Assembly (NCBI GenBank): GCA_001650955.1 | Contig: LXYP01000026.1 | Location: forward strand, 100,896-164,895 | DNA length: 64,000 nucleotides | Origin: Sphingomonadales bacterium EhC05 | GTDB taxonomy: Bacteria > Pseudomonadota > Alphaproteobacteria > Sphingomonadales > Sphingomonadaceae | Reading direction: 5' to 3' | In this document: positions 27,133 to 34,910 of the stretch, piece by piece | Numbering within the stretch: position 1 is the first letter of the stretch | Layout: each line of letters starts with the position of its first letter | Position numbers and translations under genes: made by a program | Notes under the pieces: generated by a model | Seen by the model: only the letters and a program-made list of their open reading frames with translations | What the model was told of the DNA's origin: nothing | Databases searched by the model: none

Positions 27133-27843
27133 CTAAACCAACTTCAACAATTGAGAAAATGCGCGGACATCCTCCAGCATGGTCGCAACCTGGAATAGAA
27201 AGAGGAAAAAAACCGGATAGAAAATTTCTGGTTTTGACATTGACCAGCTGACCGTCCGCTTCAGGATTGCACTATTCCGCATCAGTCGGACACCCACTAT
27301 AGAAAAGCCAATGCCAATAGCGGCGCCAATGACTATGTCGCTCATATAGTGCAGGCCGAGATAGATCCGCGGCAACGCGATGAAAATGAAACTATATAAA
27401 AAAGCGAATATGCCAAAACTGCGCGATATCATGTAAATCCCGGTTGCAATGGCGAAGAACAGGATCGCATGATCGCTCGGGAAAGAGCTGTTTGCGATCA
27501 TCTCGGGGGCCAGTAGCTGCAACCTTTCCGGTACTTGCATATCAAGTGAGGCCTCCAGAAAGGGCCGCAAGCGAAATGCAGAATAATGTGATAGCAGCCG
27601 CGCAAATATCTCGCCAAAGACACTGGCAACAAGCGCGGCCAAGATCGTCGTTCGATTGCGTATCTGGGCTTTCTCTTTGCCAAGCTGAGAATTCGACGGA
27701 ACCCAGAGCCATACAAAGAGCATGATGGAAACCAGCATAGCGCCCTTGACCAGATGGCTGGCTGAGAGGGTCAGGACTGTTTCATCGAACAGCAACGATC
27801 TAGACAGGCCGTGACTCATCCATTGCGCGATCATGATATCCAT
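27133..27843 (-). CDS. PAP2-superfamily membrane phosphatase
   Basis: The 236-residue multi-pass protein carries the PAP2 phosphatase motifs: RLRPF (motif 1, with the upstream basic residue not obvious), SSFPSDHAILFF (motif 2) and LPRIYLGLHYMSDIV (motif 3, the catalytic His and its Asp). Such enzymes dephosphorylate lipid phosphates at the outer face of the inner membrane; undecaprenyl pyrophosphate or phosphatidylglycerol phosphate are the likeliest substrates, but this cannot be decided. It is a single gene on the minus strand between the ydb set and the atp genes. Confidence 0.85.
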   Translation of the reverse strand: MDIMIAQWMSHGLSRSLLFDETVLTLSASHLVKGAMLVSIMLFVWLWVPSNSQLGKEKAQIRNRTTILAALVASVFGEIFARLLSHYSAFRLRPFLEASLDMQVPERLQLLAPEMIANSSFPSDHAILFFAIATGIYMISRSFGIFAFLYSFIFIALPRIYLGLHYMSDIVIGAAIGIGFSIVGVRLMRNSAILKRTVSWSMSKPEIFYPVFFLFLFQVATMLEDVRAFSQLLKLV

Positions 27844-28453
27844 ATTGTCTTACCTCTTCTTGCCATCCTGAGCGGATGATCCGCCCAGGCCATTGTCATT
27901 GATGTCGACGAGCTTGATAATCGCGCAACCGATCTCACCGATGCGATTCAGATAATGTGGCTCGTACGAACAAGAGCATCGCAATCGCCGTGCCAAGATC
28001 GCAAAATCCTGTTTTTGTTGGAAATGAAGCATTTTTGGCTTGGGACTGCTTTGCATTTGGCCATGACATTTGGCGATTTGCATAATATGTTTTGCATTTT
28101 GCAATAAACTAACCTGTCGCGCCGCCTGTGAAGCCAGTTCGATTCCCGGCGCAGGCATTGGTGCTCTGCCCGAAGCCGATATCAACTGATGCTCGTGCCA
28201 GCGTTCGGCTGTGAGGAGGATTATCAAGAGCCGACTGAGGTCGCTTCGCGGACGATCAATTCGGCGGTTTGCGTTGTGCTTTTACCTGCAAGTCTGTGGA
28301 ATATTCTGTCGTGTAAACGTCCAATTTTCCGCAACGCAGCATCACTGTTGACTTGCGCACGTTGCTTTCCTAAACGGACCGCGCCTTGGCGGGTCGGCCT
28401 GCTGTTCAAGATGGCACTTTTTGGCGGCTTTTGGGGCGTTAAAGGGGTCTGAA
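27844..28453. other. 610-base non-coding region upstream of atpI
   Basis: No convincing gene. A minus-strand frame of 125 codons (27850-28227) has no recognisable sequence, no ribosome site and an unusual residue mix, so I do not call it. Several TTTTGCATTT-like repeats cluster at 28050-28105. The right part holds a promoter-like pair (28348-28376) and the atpI ribosome site (AAAGGGG). The left end should contain the PAP2 promoter. Confidence 0.5.
28348..28376 (+). promoter_or_regulatory. Candidate promoter of the atp Fo operon
   Basis: TTGACT (28348-28353) and TAAACG (28371-28376) are separated by 17 bases, close to the housekeeping sigma consensus in the -35 but weak in the -10. The predicted start would leave a leader of about 70 bases before atpI. 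This is by-eye recognition only. Confidence 0.4.
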
Positions 28454-28804
28454 ATGGCAGTAAGCGAATCTGATCAAGATCCAATCGAAGAAGATGTGCG
28501 GGTTTCGTCGCTGGAAGAGCGGTTAGAAAAGGCACAGAACAGAGAGCGGATTAAGGCTAAGCATCGCAATCGCAGCCCGGACGAAAGTCAGCGGCTTGGA
28601 ATGCGGGTGCTCAGCTATTTGATCGGGGGCGTGGCTGGCGGTTTTATTCTTGGGTGGATGTTTGACACCTGGCTGGGAACGACGCCATTGTTTCTGTTGC
28701 TGTTCTTTTTCCTTGGAATTGGAGTGGCGTTCAGAAAAATTTATGTGATTGCGAGCCAACCGGTGAAAGACATCGGAACGGCGACAGCAGATGATGATGA
28801 TTGA
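28454..28804 (+). CDS. atpI: AtpI/AtpZ-type ATP synthase accessory protein
   Basis: The 116-residue protein has a charged N-terminal helix (EEDVRVSSLEERLEKAQNR) and two membrane helices (about 54-70 and 75-93: LSYLIGGVAGGFILGWMF, PLFLLLFFFLGIGVAF) with an acidic tail. This is the AtpI/AtpZ pattern found directly upstream of atpB. The proteins are implicated in c-ring assembly and in supplying Mg2+ or Ca2+, and are not a structural subunit. AAAGGGG lies seven bases before the ATG. It is the first gene of atpI-B-E-F'-F. Confidence 0.85.
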   Translation: MAVSESDQDPIEEDVRVSSLEERLEKAQNRERIKAKHRNRSPDESQRLGMRVLSYLIGGVAGGFILGWMFDTWLGTTPLFLLLFFFLGIGVAFRKIYVIASQPVKDIGTATADDDD

Positions 28805-28822
28805 CGATCAGGGGTTAGATTA

Positions 28823-29602
28823 GTGGCTACAGAAGGCAAAATTGATCCTATGCACCAGTTTGAGGTGCAGCCGATCATCGAGGGCTTTGAGTTATTCGGC
28901 CAGCAGATCAATTTCACCAACAGCGCGTTGTGGATGTTGATTGTTCTTGGGCTGATCTATGTCTTCATGATTGGCGGGATGAAGCGGGAACTGGTTCCCG
29001 GTCGTTGGCAAATCATGGTCGAAGGGGTTGTCGGCTTTGTCGATAATATCATCGCCACCAGCATTGGCCCGGCGGGCAAAAAATACACGCCCTGGGTGTT
29101 CACTCTTTTCATGTTCATCCTGTTCGCGAACCTGCTTGGTATGATGCCATTGGGGATCATCCCGGGTATTCATCCGTTCACGGTGACAAGCCAGTTTACG
29201 ATAACCGGACTGCTCGCGGCGATCAGCTTCTCGATTGTTCTTATCGTTGGCTTCTACAAACATAAGCTGAAGTTTTTCAGCCTGTTCATCCCGCATGGCA
29301 CACCGCTTCCGATGATTCCATTGATCTTCATGGTTGAATTGCTGTCATTCCTGGTGCGTCCATTCAGCCTCGCACTGCGGTTGTTCGTTGCGATGATTGC
29401 TGGACATATTCTGATCAAGGTGTTCGCGAACTTCGTTATCCAGTCGATCGATGCCGGCGGGGCGAGCCTGTTCGTTGCCTTGCTCAGCATAATATTCATC
29501 GCCTTTGTGAGTGCGTTGGAACTTCTGGTCTGCGCTATTCAGGCCTATGTTTTCGCGCTGCTTACTTCGCTGTATATCAACGATGCGGAAAACCTTCACT
29601 AA
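28823..29602 (+). CDS. atpB: ATP synthase Fo subunit a
   Basis: The 259-residue membrane subunit forms the two proton half-channels against the c-ring. The essential arginine sits in FSLALRLFVAMIAGHIL, and the preceding MVELLSFLVRPFSL segment is typical. The C-terminal helices include ALELLVCAIQAYVFALL. The start is GTG 18 bases after the atpI stop. F1 genes are not here, as expected for alphaproteobacteria, where Fo and F1 operons are split. Confidence 0.96.
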   Translation: MATEGKIDPMHQFEVQPIIEGFELFGQQINFTNSALWMLIVLGLIYVFMIGGMKRELVPGRWQIMVEGVVGFVDNIIATSIGPAGKKYTPWVFTLFMFILFANLLGMMPLGIIPGIHPFTVTSQFTITGLLAAISFSIVLIVGFYKHKLKFFSLFIPHGTPLPMIPLIFMVELLSFLVRPFSLALRLFVAMIAGHILIKVFANFVIQSIDAGGASLFVALLSIIFIAFVSALELLVCAIQAYVFALLTSLYINDAENLH

Positions 29603-29642
29603 GTCAATTTCAATCACTAGTTTTACAATACGGAGTTAAAAA

Positions 29643-29960
29643 ATGGATCTCTCTTCTGCACAAGTTATTGGCGCTGGCCTGGCTGCAATCGGCGTGGGTG
29701 CTGCTGCAACCGGTGTTGGTAATGTTTTCGGTTCCTTCCTTGAAGGCGCTTTGCGTAACCCATCTGCGGCTGACGGCCAGCAGGGACGTTTGTTCATCGG
29801 CTTCGCTGCTGCTGAATTGCTCGGCCTGATCGCTTTCGCTGTCGCAATGATCATTCTTTATGCACCACCAGCGGTTGCTGAAGTTGAAGCGGTCGCTGCT
29901 GAAGTAGTTGCTGTTGAAGCACCTGCTGCAGAAGCTCCTGTCGAAGCAGCAGCTGAATAA
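29643..29960 (+). CDS. atpE: ATP synthase Fo subunit c with acidic C-terminal extension
   Basis: The 105-residue protein starts with a normal c-subunit hairpin: helix 1 with the Gly-rich AGLAAIGVGAAATGVGNVFG, the polar loop ALRNPSAADGQQ, and helix 2 with the proton-carrying Glu58 in FAAAELLGLIAF. Bacterial c-subunits normally end at about 75-80 residues. Here 32 further residues follow helix 2, made almost only of Ala, Val, Pro and Glu, with seven Glu and no basic residue. In the ring these tails would crowd the periplasmic face. No frameshift is seen; codon use continues smoothly. Confidence 0.93.
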   Translation: MDLSSAQVIGAGLAAIGVGAAATGVGNVFGSFLEGALRNPSAADGQQGRLFIGFAAAELLGLIAFAVAMIILYAPPAVAEVEAVAAEVVAVEAPAAEAPVEAAAE

Positions 29961-29968
29961 TTCGCTGA

Positions 29969-29992
29969 GCGGGTTGGTTTCGGCCAACCCGC
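29969..29992 (+). other. Intercistronic hairpin after atpE
   Basis: GCGGGTTGG (29969-29977) and CCAACCCGC (29984-29992) form a perfect nine-base-pair stem with a six-base loop. No T-run follows, so it is not a full terminator. It sits 8 bases after the atpE stop, where it could block 3' exonucleases or cause partial termination and so help give the high c-subunit to b-subunit ratio. Confidence 0.65.
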
Positions 29993-30033
29993 CCATCAAT
30001 GCCGATTTTGCGTTTCGAACTAACGGGTGAATA

Positions 30034-30519
30034 ATGCCTCAAATTAGTCAACTCTTGGAAGTCTATGGCAGTCAGTTTTTCTGGCTGCTGCTCGTAATTG
30101 GGATCATTTATTTTGGTATTGCCAAAAATATGGTGCCAAAAATCAGCAAAACCGTAGACGATCGGCAAAAGCGTATCACCGATGATCTGGCGGCGGCTCA
30201 AGTCGCGCGGGATCGTGCGGACAAGATCGAAGAAGACTATCGTGTCACGATCAATGATGCGCGGGCTGATGCAGTCGGCAAAGTAGCTTCTGCGAAAGCG
30301 GAAGCAGCAAAGAAAAACGATGCTGCGGTCAAACGGGCAGATACGGCCATTGGCAAGAAAGCTGACGAAGCCGATGCGGCTCTGAAGGCTGCCACCGCAA
30401 CAGCATTGACGGAAATTGAAGCCGTAGCGGCCGAAGCTGCCAAGGACATTGTTGCGACCGTGTCTGGTGCCAAGGTAACTGCAGCTGCAGCCAAAAAGGC
30501 GGTTAAGGCCGCTTTCTAG
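30034..30519 (+). CDS. atpF2: ATP synthase Fo subunit b'
   Basis: The 161-residue protein has one N-terminal membrane helix (about 15-32: FFWLLLVIGIIYFGIA), the conserved PKISKTVDDRQKRI junction and a long Ala/Lys/Glu coiled coil. This is the first of the two b-type stator subunits that alphaproteobacteria and cyanobacteria encode in tandem. It forms a heterodimer with the next gene product, tethering F1 to subunit a. Confidence 0.92.
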   Translation: MPQISQLLEVYGSQFFWLLLVIGIIYFGIAKNMVPKISKTVDDRQKRITDDLAAAQVARDRADKIEEDYRVTINDARADAVGKVASAKAEAAKKNDAAVKRADTAIGKKADEADAALKAATATALTEIEAVAAEAAKDIVATVSGAKVTAAAAKKAVKAAF

Positions 30520-30542
30520 GCGCCTGTTGAAGGAGATAGACG

Positions 30543-31070
30543 ATGCTATTATCGATTCTGGCCGAGGGCGCAAAACCATCGGCATTAGGCCTTGACGCTA
30601 CAGGTTGGGTTGCGGTTGGCATGCTGATCGTGTTCGGCATCATGTTGTGGGCAAAAGTTCCCTCGATTGTTGGCGGCATGCTCGACAAGCAGATTGCCGA
30701 AATCAAAAAAACGCTCGATGAAGCGGCAAACCTCCGCAAGGAAGCCGAAGATCTGAAGGCAGAATATGAAGCCAAAACCGCAGGCGCTCAGGCCGAAGCC
30801 GAAGCGCTGATGGACAGTGCGGAAAAAGAAGCTGCGGCGCTGGTCGAGCAAGCGACTATCGACACCAAGGCTTTGGTTGCCCGACGCAAGAAAATGGCAG
30901 AAGAGAAAATTGGCGCAGCGGAACGCTCCGCGATTGCATCTGTTCGGGCAAAGGCAGCCACTGCTGCAACACAGGCAGCGGAATCACTGATCGCGGCGCA
31001 GCATGACGCAGCCGCCGACAAAGGCCTTGTAGACAAAGCGATAAGCGATATCGGCAACACGCTGAATTGA
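30543..31070 (+). CDS. atpF: ATP synthase Fo subunit b
   Basis: The 175-residue stator subunit: a membrane helix (about 20-37: GWVAVGMLIVFGIMLW), the hinge KVPSIVGGMLDKQIAEIKK, then a long helical stalk with KKMAEEKIGAAERSAIASVR, the typical delta-contacting end. An AAGGAG site lies upstream of the ATG (24-base gap after b'). It is the last gene before a strong terminator. Confidence 0.93.
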   Translation: MLLSILAEGAKPSALGLDATGWVAVGMLIVFGIMLWAKVPSIVGGMLDKQIAEIKKTLDEAANLRKEAEDLKAEYEAKTAGAQAEAEALMDSAEKEAAALVEQATIDTKALVARRKKMAEEKIGAAERSAIASVRAKAATAATQAAESLIAAQHDAAADKGLVDKAISDIGNTLN

Positions 31071-31093
31071 CCGATTAAGCCAATCATTCATTG

Positions 31094-31124
31094 AAGGCGC
31101 TGGTCAAAACCGGCGCCTTTTTTT
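31094..31124 (+). terminator. Rho-independent terminator after atpF
   Basis: AAGGCGCTGGT and ACCGGCGCCTT form an 11-base-pair stem (one T-G pair) with the short loop CAAA, followed by seven T. It ends on the base before the first possible uvrC start codon, which leaves no leader for uvrC. Confidence 0.9.
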
Positions 31125-33074
31125 ATGATCGTCAATATGTCCAAGGCAGACCGTCCCGACCAGCCCAATGCGGCCAATCGCTTTAACGAGGAAAAAGCCA
31201 CCTATGTTGTGCGCGGGGATGGCGAGACGCCAGACCTGGCTGCTGGAATGGCGGCGATCAATGAGACTTTGAAAACTTTGCCGAACCGTCCGGGTGTTTA
31301 CCGGATGCAGGACAAACGCGGCGATGTTCTTTACGTCGGCAAGGCGAAGTCCCTGAAAAATCGGGTTGGATCCTATGTGCAGATGGCGAGATTGCCGCAG
31401 CGACTGCTCCGCATGGTTGCCCAAACCCGATCGATGACGATCGTTACGACAGCGAGCGAAGCGGACGCGCTGCTGCTCGAAGCACAGCTTATCAAGAAAT
31501 TCCGGCCAGCCTATAATGTTTTGCTTCGCGATGACAAAAGCTTCCCGTTCATATTGCTGCGCGAGGATCATGATTTTCCGCGGATTCAGAAACATCGCGG
31601 CGCGCAGCGATTGAAAGGCAAATATTTCGGTCCCTTTGCCAGTGCTGGGTCAGTGAACCAGACGCTGAATGCACTGCAAAAGCTCTTCTTGCTGCGTTCC
31701 TGCACCGACAGTTTTTTCAGCAACCGCTCGCGGCCATGTCTATTATATCAAATCAAGCGGTGTTCGGCACCTTGCGTTGGCCGAATTGCAAAAGAAGATT
31801 ATGCGGAGTTGGTCCAAGACAGCCGCAACTTCCTCTCTGGAAAATCAACCGAAGTTCAAGGGAAATTGGGAGAAGCGATGGAGAAAGCTTCTGACAAGCT
31901 CGATTTCGAGATGGCGGCCGTCTACCGGGATCGCCTCAAAGCTCTGACGTTCATTCAGGGCAATCAGTCAGTCAACGCGGCAGGTTTGCCCGATGCCGAT
32001 ATTTTCGGACTGGCTGTCAAAGGTTCAACTGTCTGTATCCAGGCCTTTTTCATTCGCGGCGGCCAGAATTGGGGGCACCGCAGCTTTTTCCCGGCGCACA
32101 CGAGCAACGTTGAAATAGAGGAGATATTCTCGAGCTTTCTGATGCAATTTTATGATCGCATGCCGCCGCCAAAGCTGGTGCTACTGGACCGGGAACTGCC
32201 GGATGAAAAGCTTCTGGCGGAAGCGCTCAGCACCAAGGCGGAATATCGCGTCGGCGTCTCCAAGCCACAGCGCGGTGATCGCCGAAAATTGCTTGAGCAG
32301 GCCAGCCGCAATGCCACGGAAGCCCTCGACAGGCGCCTGGCGGAGTCCTCGACGCAGGCGAAGATCATGCGCGAGATGGTTGACCTGCTGGAGCTTGATG
32401 CCGTTCCCGATCGGATCGAGATATATGACAATAGTCATATCCAGGGCACCAACATGGTTGGCGGAATGGTTGTCGCGGGGCCTGAAGGTTTTCGCAAAAA
32501 CGCCTATCGCAAGTTCAATATCAAAAATCCGGATATCGAACCGGGCGATGACTTTGCGATGATGCGCGAAGTGCTGGAACGGCGTTTCGCACGGGCACAA
32601 AAAGAAGACCCGGACCGCGAGAAAGGCGAGTGGCCCGATCTTGTGCTGATTGATGGCGGCAAGGGACAGATGAGTGCGGCAAAAGATGCGCTCGCCGAAA
32701 TCGGTGTCGAAGATGTCGTGATGATTGGCGTGTCCAAAGGGCCGGATCGCAATGCGGGCAGGGAAACGTTCCACATGCCAGATGGTCGCGAGATTCATCT
32801 GCCGATGAACAGCCCGGTGCTCTTCTATCTCCAGCGCCTGCGCGATGAGGCGCATCGTTTCGCCATTGGTGCCCATCGGGCAAAACGGGCCAAATCGATC
32901 GGACATAGCTCACTCGATGATGTGCCAGGCATCGGACCAGCACGAAAACGCGCGATGTTGCTGCATTTTGGTACGGCAGCAGCGGTCAAAAATGCGTCGC
33001 TGGAAGATTTGCAAGGCGCGCCGGGTGTTTCGGCAACGGTCGCGCATAAAGTATATGATTATTTCCATGCCTAG
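31125..33074 (+). CDS. uvrC: Excinuclease ABC subunit C
   Basis: Makes both incisions in nucleotide excision repair with UvrAB. Domains in order: GIY-YIG nuclease (PGVYRMQDKRGDVLYVGKAKSL, about 58-80), a cysteine cluster (CLLYQIKRCSAPC), the UVR motif (EAMEKASDKLDFEMAAVYRDRL), the RNase H-like nuclease with EIYDNSHIQGT and VLIDGGKGQMSAA, and C-terminal HhH repeats (LDDVPGIGPARKRAMLLHFG). Length 649 is slightly above average. The first ATG follows the atp terminator directly; ATG 31137 (MSKADRPD) is the alternative. Neither has a Shine-Dalgarno. It overlaps recO by eight bases. Confidence 0.95.
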   Translation: MIVNMSKADRPDQPNAANRFNEEKATYVVRGDGETPDLAAGMAAINETLKTLPNRPGVYRMQDKRGDVLYVGKAKSLKNRVGSYVQMARLPQRLLRMVAQTRSMTIVTTASEADALLLEAQLIKKFRPAYNVLLRDDKSFPFILLREDHDFPRIQKHRGAQRLKGKYFGPFASAGSVNQTLNALQKLFLLRSCTDSFFSNRSRPCLLYQIKRCSAPCVGRIAKEDYAELVQDSRNFLSGKSTEVQGKLGEAMEKASDKLDFEMAAVYRDRLKALTFIQGNQSVNAAGLPDADIFGLAVKGSTVCIQAFFIRGGQNWGHRSFFPAHTSNVEIEEIFSSFLMQFYDRMPPPKLVLLDRELPDEKLLAEALSTKAEYRVGVSKPQRGDRRKLLEQASRNATEALDRRLAESSTQAKIMREMVDLLELDAVPDRIEIYDNSHIQGTNMVGGMVVAGPEGFRKNAYRKFNIKNPDIEPGDDFAMMREVLERRFARAQKEDPDREKGEWPDLVLIDGGKGQMSAAKDALAEIGVEDVVMIGVSKGPDRNAGRETFHMPDGREIHLPMNSPVLFYLQRLRDEAHRFAIGAHRAKRAKSIGHSSLDDVPGIGPARKRAMLLHFGTAAAVKNASLEDLQGAPGVSATVAHKVYDYFHA

Positions 33075-33801
33075 CCTTCGTACGTCTGCGATCATCTGTT
33101 CCGTCCGCTCTCACGGTGAACATGGAGCTGTGGTGCGCGCGCTGACGCCGGAAAACGGCTTGATGTCGGGCTATGTGCGCGGAGCCCATTCGCGTTTGAT
33201 GCGACCCATTCTTATCCCTTCCAACATTATTCAGGCCGATTATCGGGCGCGGACCGAAGACCAGCTGGCGTCGATGACCGCCGAATTGCAGCAGAGTCGC
33301 GGACCGTATCTGGGGGAGCCGCTGGCGAGCGCGGCTTTGGACTGGGTGACCGCTCTGACCGCAGCGATCTTGCCGGAAGAACATAGTTATCCGCAGCTTC
33401 ACTCGGCTTTATCTGCGTTGCTCGATGCGATTTGTGGAGCGCCGTCCGCCAAGGGCTGGGCGGTTGCATTGGTGCGTTATGAGTTGCTGCTGTTGTCGGA
33501 ACTGGGCTTTGGTCTGGCGCTGGACAAATGCGCCGTAACCGGTTCGGAAGAGGATCTTGTCTATATCAGCCCCAAAAGTGCGATGGCCGTGAGTGCCTTT
33601 GCGGGACAGGAATATAAGGAACGTCTGCTTCCACTTCCGACTTTCCTCAAACAGCCGGCTTCGCCGGAATGGGATGACATTTTTGACGGTCTGCGTGTGA
33701 CCGGATTTTTCCTCAAACGCCATTTTTTCGAAGATCGACGCAATGATGTCATGGCTGCGCGGTCGGTTCTGGTCGATCGATTGAAAAGGGTGGTTGCCTA
33801 A
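33067..33801 (+). CDS. recO: DNA repair protein RecO
   Basis: The 244-residue protein matches RecO: an N-terminal OB fold (TSAIICSVRSHGEHGAVVRALTPENGL, the family's usual opening) and a helical C-terminal part with LLLLSELGFGLALDKCAVTG. RecO anneals DNA and loads RecA on gaps with RecFR. The start overlaps the uvrC end by eight bases, indicating coupled translation. The usual zinc-finger cysteines are reduced to a single CAVTG-type residue, as is common in alphaproteobacterial RecO. Confidence 0.9.
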   Translation: MPSLRTSAIICSVRSHGEHGAVVRALTPENGLMSGYVRGAHSRLMRPILIPSNIIQADYRARTEDQLASMTAELQQSRGPYLGEPLASAALDWVTALTAAILPEEHSYPQLHSALSALLDAICGAPSAKGWAVALVRYELLLLSELGFGLALDKCAVTGSEEDLVYISPKSAMAVSAFAGQEYKERLLPLPTFLKQPASPEWDDIFDGLRVTGFFLKRHFFEDRRNDVMAARSVLVDRLKRVVA

Positions 33802-33848
33802 ACGCTGGTTTCTCGGCAGGAACGGCGCGCATTTACAAAGGAATCTTC

Positions 33849-34901
33849 ATGCATATTGCGGTGCTTGCCGGTGACGGTATTGGTCAGGAAATCATGGTCG
33901 AGGCTTTGCGGGTTCTCGAAACAGTCAACCTGCCTGCTCTCCGACTTGATCATGCAGATGTTGGCGGCGTCGCCTATCGCAATCACGGAAGTCCGTTGCC
34001 GCCCGAAACACTTGATCTTGCGAAAACCGCAGACGCAATATTATTCGGTGCGGTTGGAGATCCTGAACTGGATGGCCTGCGCCGTGAGTTGCGGGTTGAA
34101 AGTGCAGTTCTCGGCTTGCGCAAAGAATTGCAACTATTTGCCAATCTTAGACCAGCCAAGGCCTTCGCGGGTCTGGAAAATCTGTCTGCTTTAAAAGCAG
34201 AAGTGGCGGGCGCCATCGATCTTCTGATCTTGCGGGAGCTGACCGGCGACGTCTATTTTGGCGAAAAAGGCCAGCGCGAGACAGAAACAGGTCTACGCCA
34301 GGGATATGACATCATGTCCTATGACGAGCAGGAAGTCGCGCGCATTGCGCATGTTGGTTTCAAAGCGGCTCAGGGACGGCGCAAAAAACTCTGTTCGGTG
34401 GACAAGGCTAATGTCCTTCAGACTTCAGTTCTGTGGCGCAAGGTGGTCGAGGAAGTTGCGATTGACTATCCCGATGTCGAATTGAGCCATATGTATGTCG
34501 ACAATGCCGCCATGCAGATGGTGCGCAATCCCGGACAGTTTGATGTGGTGCTGACGGGTAACTTGTTTGGCGACATACTTTCCGATCAAGCTAGCATGTG
34601 TGTTGGATCGATTGGACTATTGGCTTCGGCCTCACTGGGTGAGGGGACCCAGGGCCTTTACGAACCGATTCATGGAAGTGCGCCGGATATCGCAGGGCAG
34701 GGGATTGCCAATCCATCAGCTATGATCCTGTCAGCTGCGATGATGTTGCGGCATAGTTTTGGCTTGGAAGACCAAGCCGTCAAGATTGAAGCCGCTGTTG
34801 CAAATGTATTGGCTGACGGAGTTTTGGGCTATGATCTTGGTGGTACGGCTTCAACCTCTCAAATTGGCGATGCGGTTGTCGCTAAGCTTTCAGCCGCCTA
34901 G
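33849..34901 (+). CDS. leuB: 3-isopropylmalate dehydrogenase
   Basis: NAD-dependent oxidative decarboxylation of 3-isopropylmalate in leucine synthesis. Present are the opening HIAVLAGDGIGQEIM, RLEAVRV-type core residues, DKANVL, the metal-binding LFGDILSDQASMC and the nucleotide-binding YEPIHGSAPDIAGQGIANP. The 350-residue length is standard. AAAGGA lies upstream of the ATG. leuC and leuD are not adjacent. metZ follows nine bases later, so an amino-acid-biosynthesis transcript is likely. Confidence 0.95.
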   Translation: MHIAVLAGDGIGQEIMVEALRVLETVNLPALRLDHADVGGVAYRNHGSPLPPETLDLAKTADAILFGAVGDPELDGLRRELRVESAVLGLRKELQLFANLRPAKAFAGLENLSALKAEVAGAIDLLILRELTGDVYFGEKGQRETETGLRQGYDIMSYDEQEVARIAHVGFKAAQGRRKKLCSVDKANVLQTSVLWRKVVEEVAIDYPDVELSHMYVDNAAMQMVRNPGQFDVVLTGNLFGDILSDQASMCVGSIGLLASASLGEGTQGLYEPIHGSAPDIAGQGIANPSAMILSAAMMLRHSFGLEDQAVKIEAAVANVLADGVLGYDLGGTASTSQIGDAVVAKLSAA

Positions 34902-34910
34902 GATAGACAG

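Noticed and set aside
27850..28227. 125-codon minus-strand frame upstream of the PAP2 gene
   Set aside because: No ribosome site, no recognisable domain, a composition unlike neighbouring proteins, and it covers the presumed PAP2 promoter.
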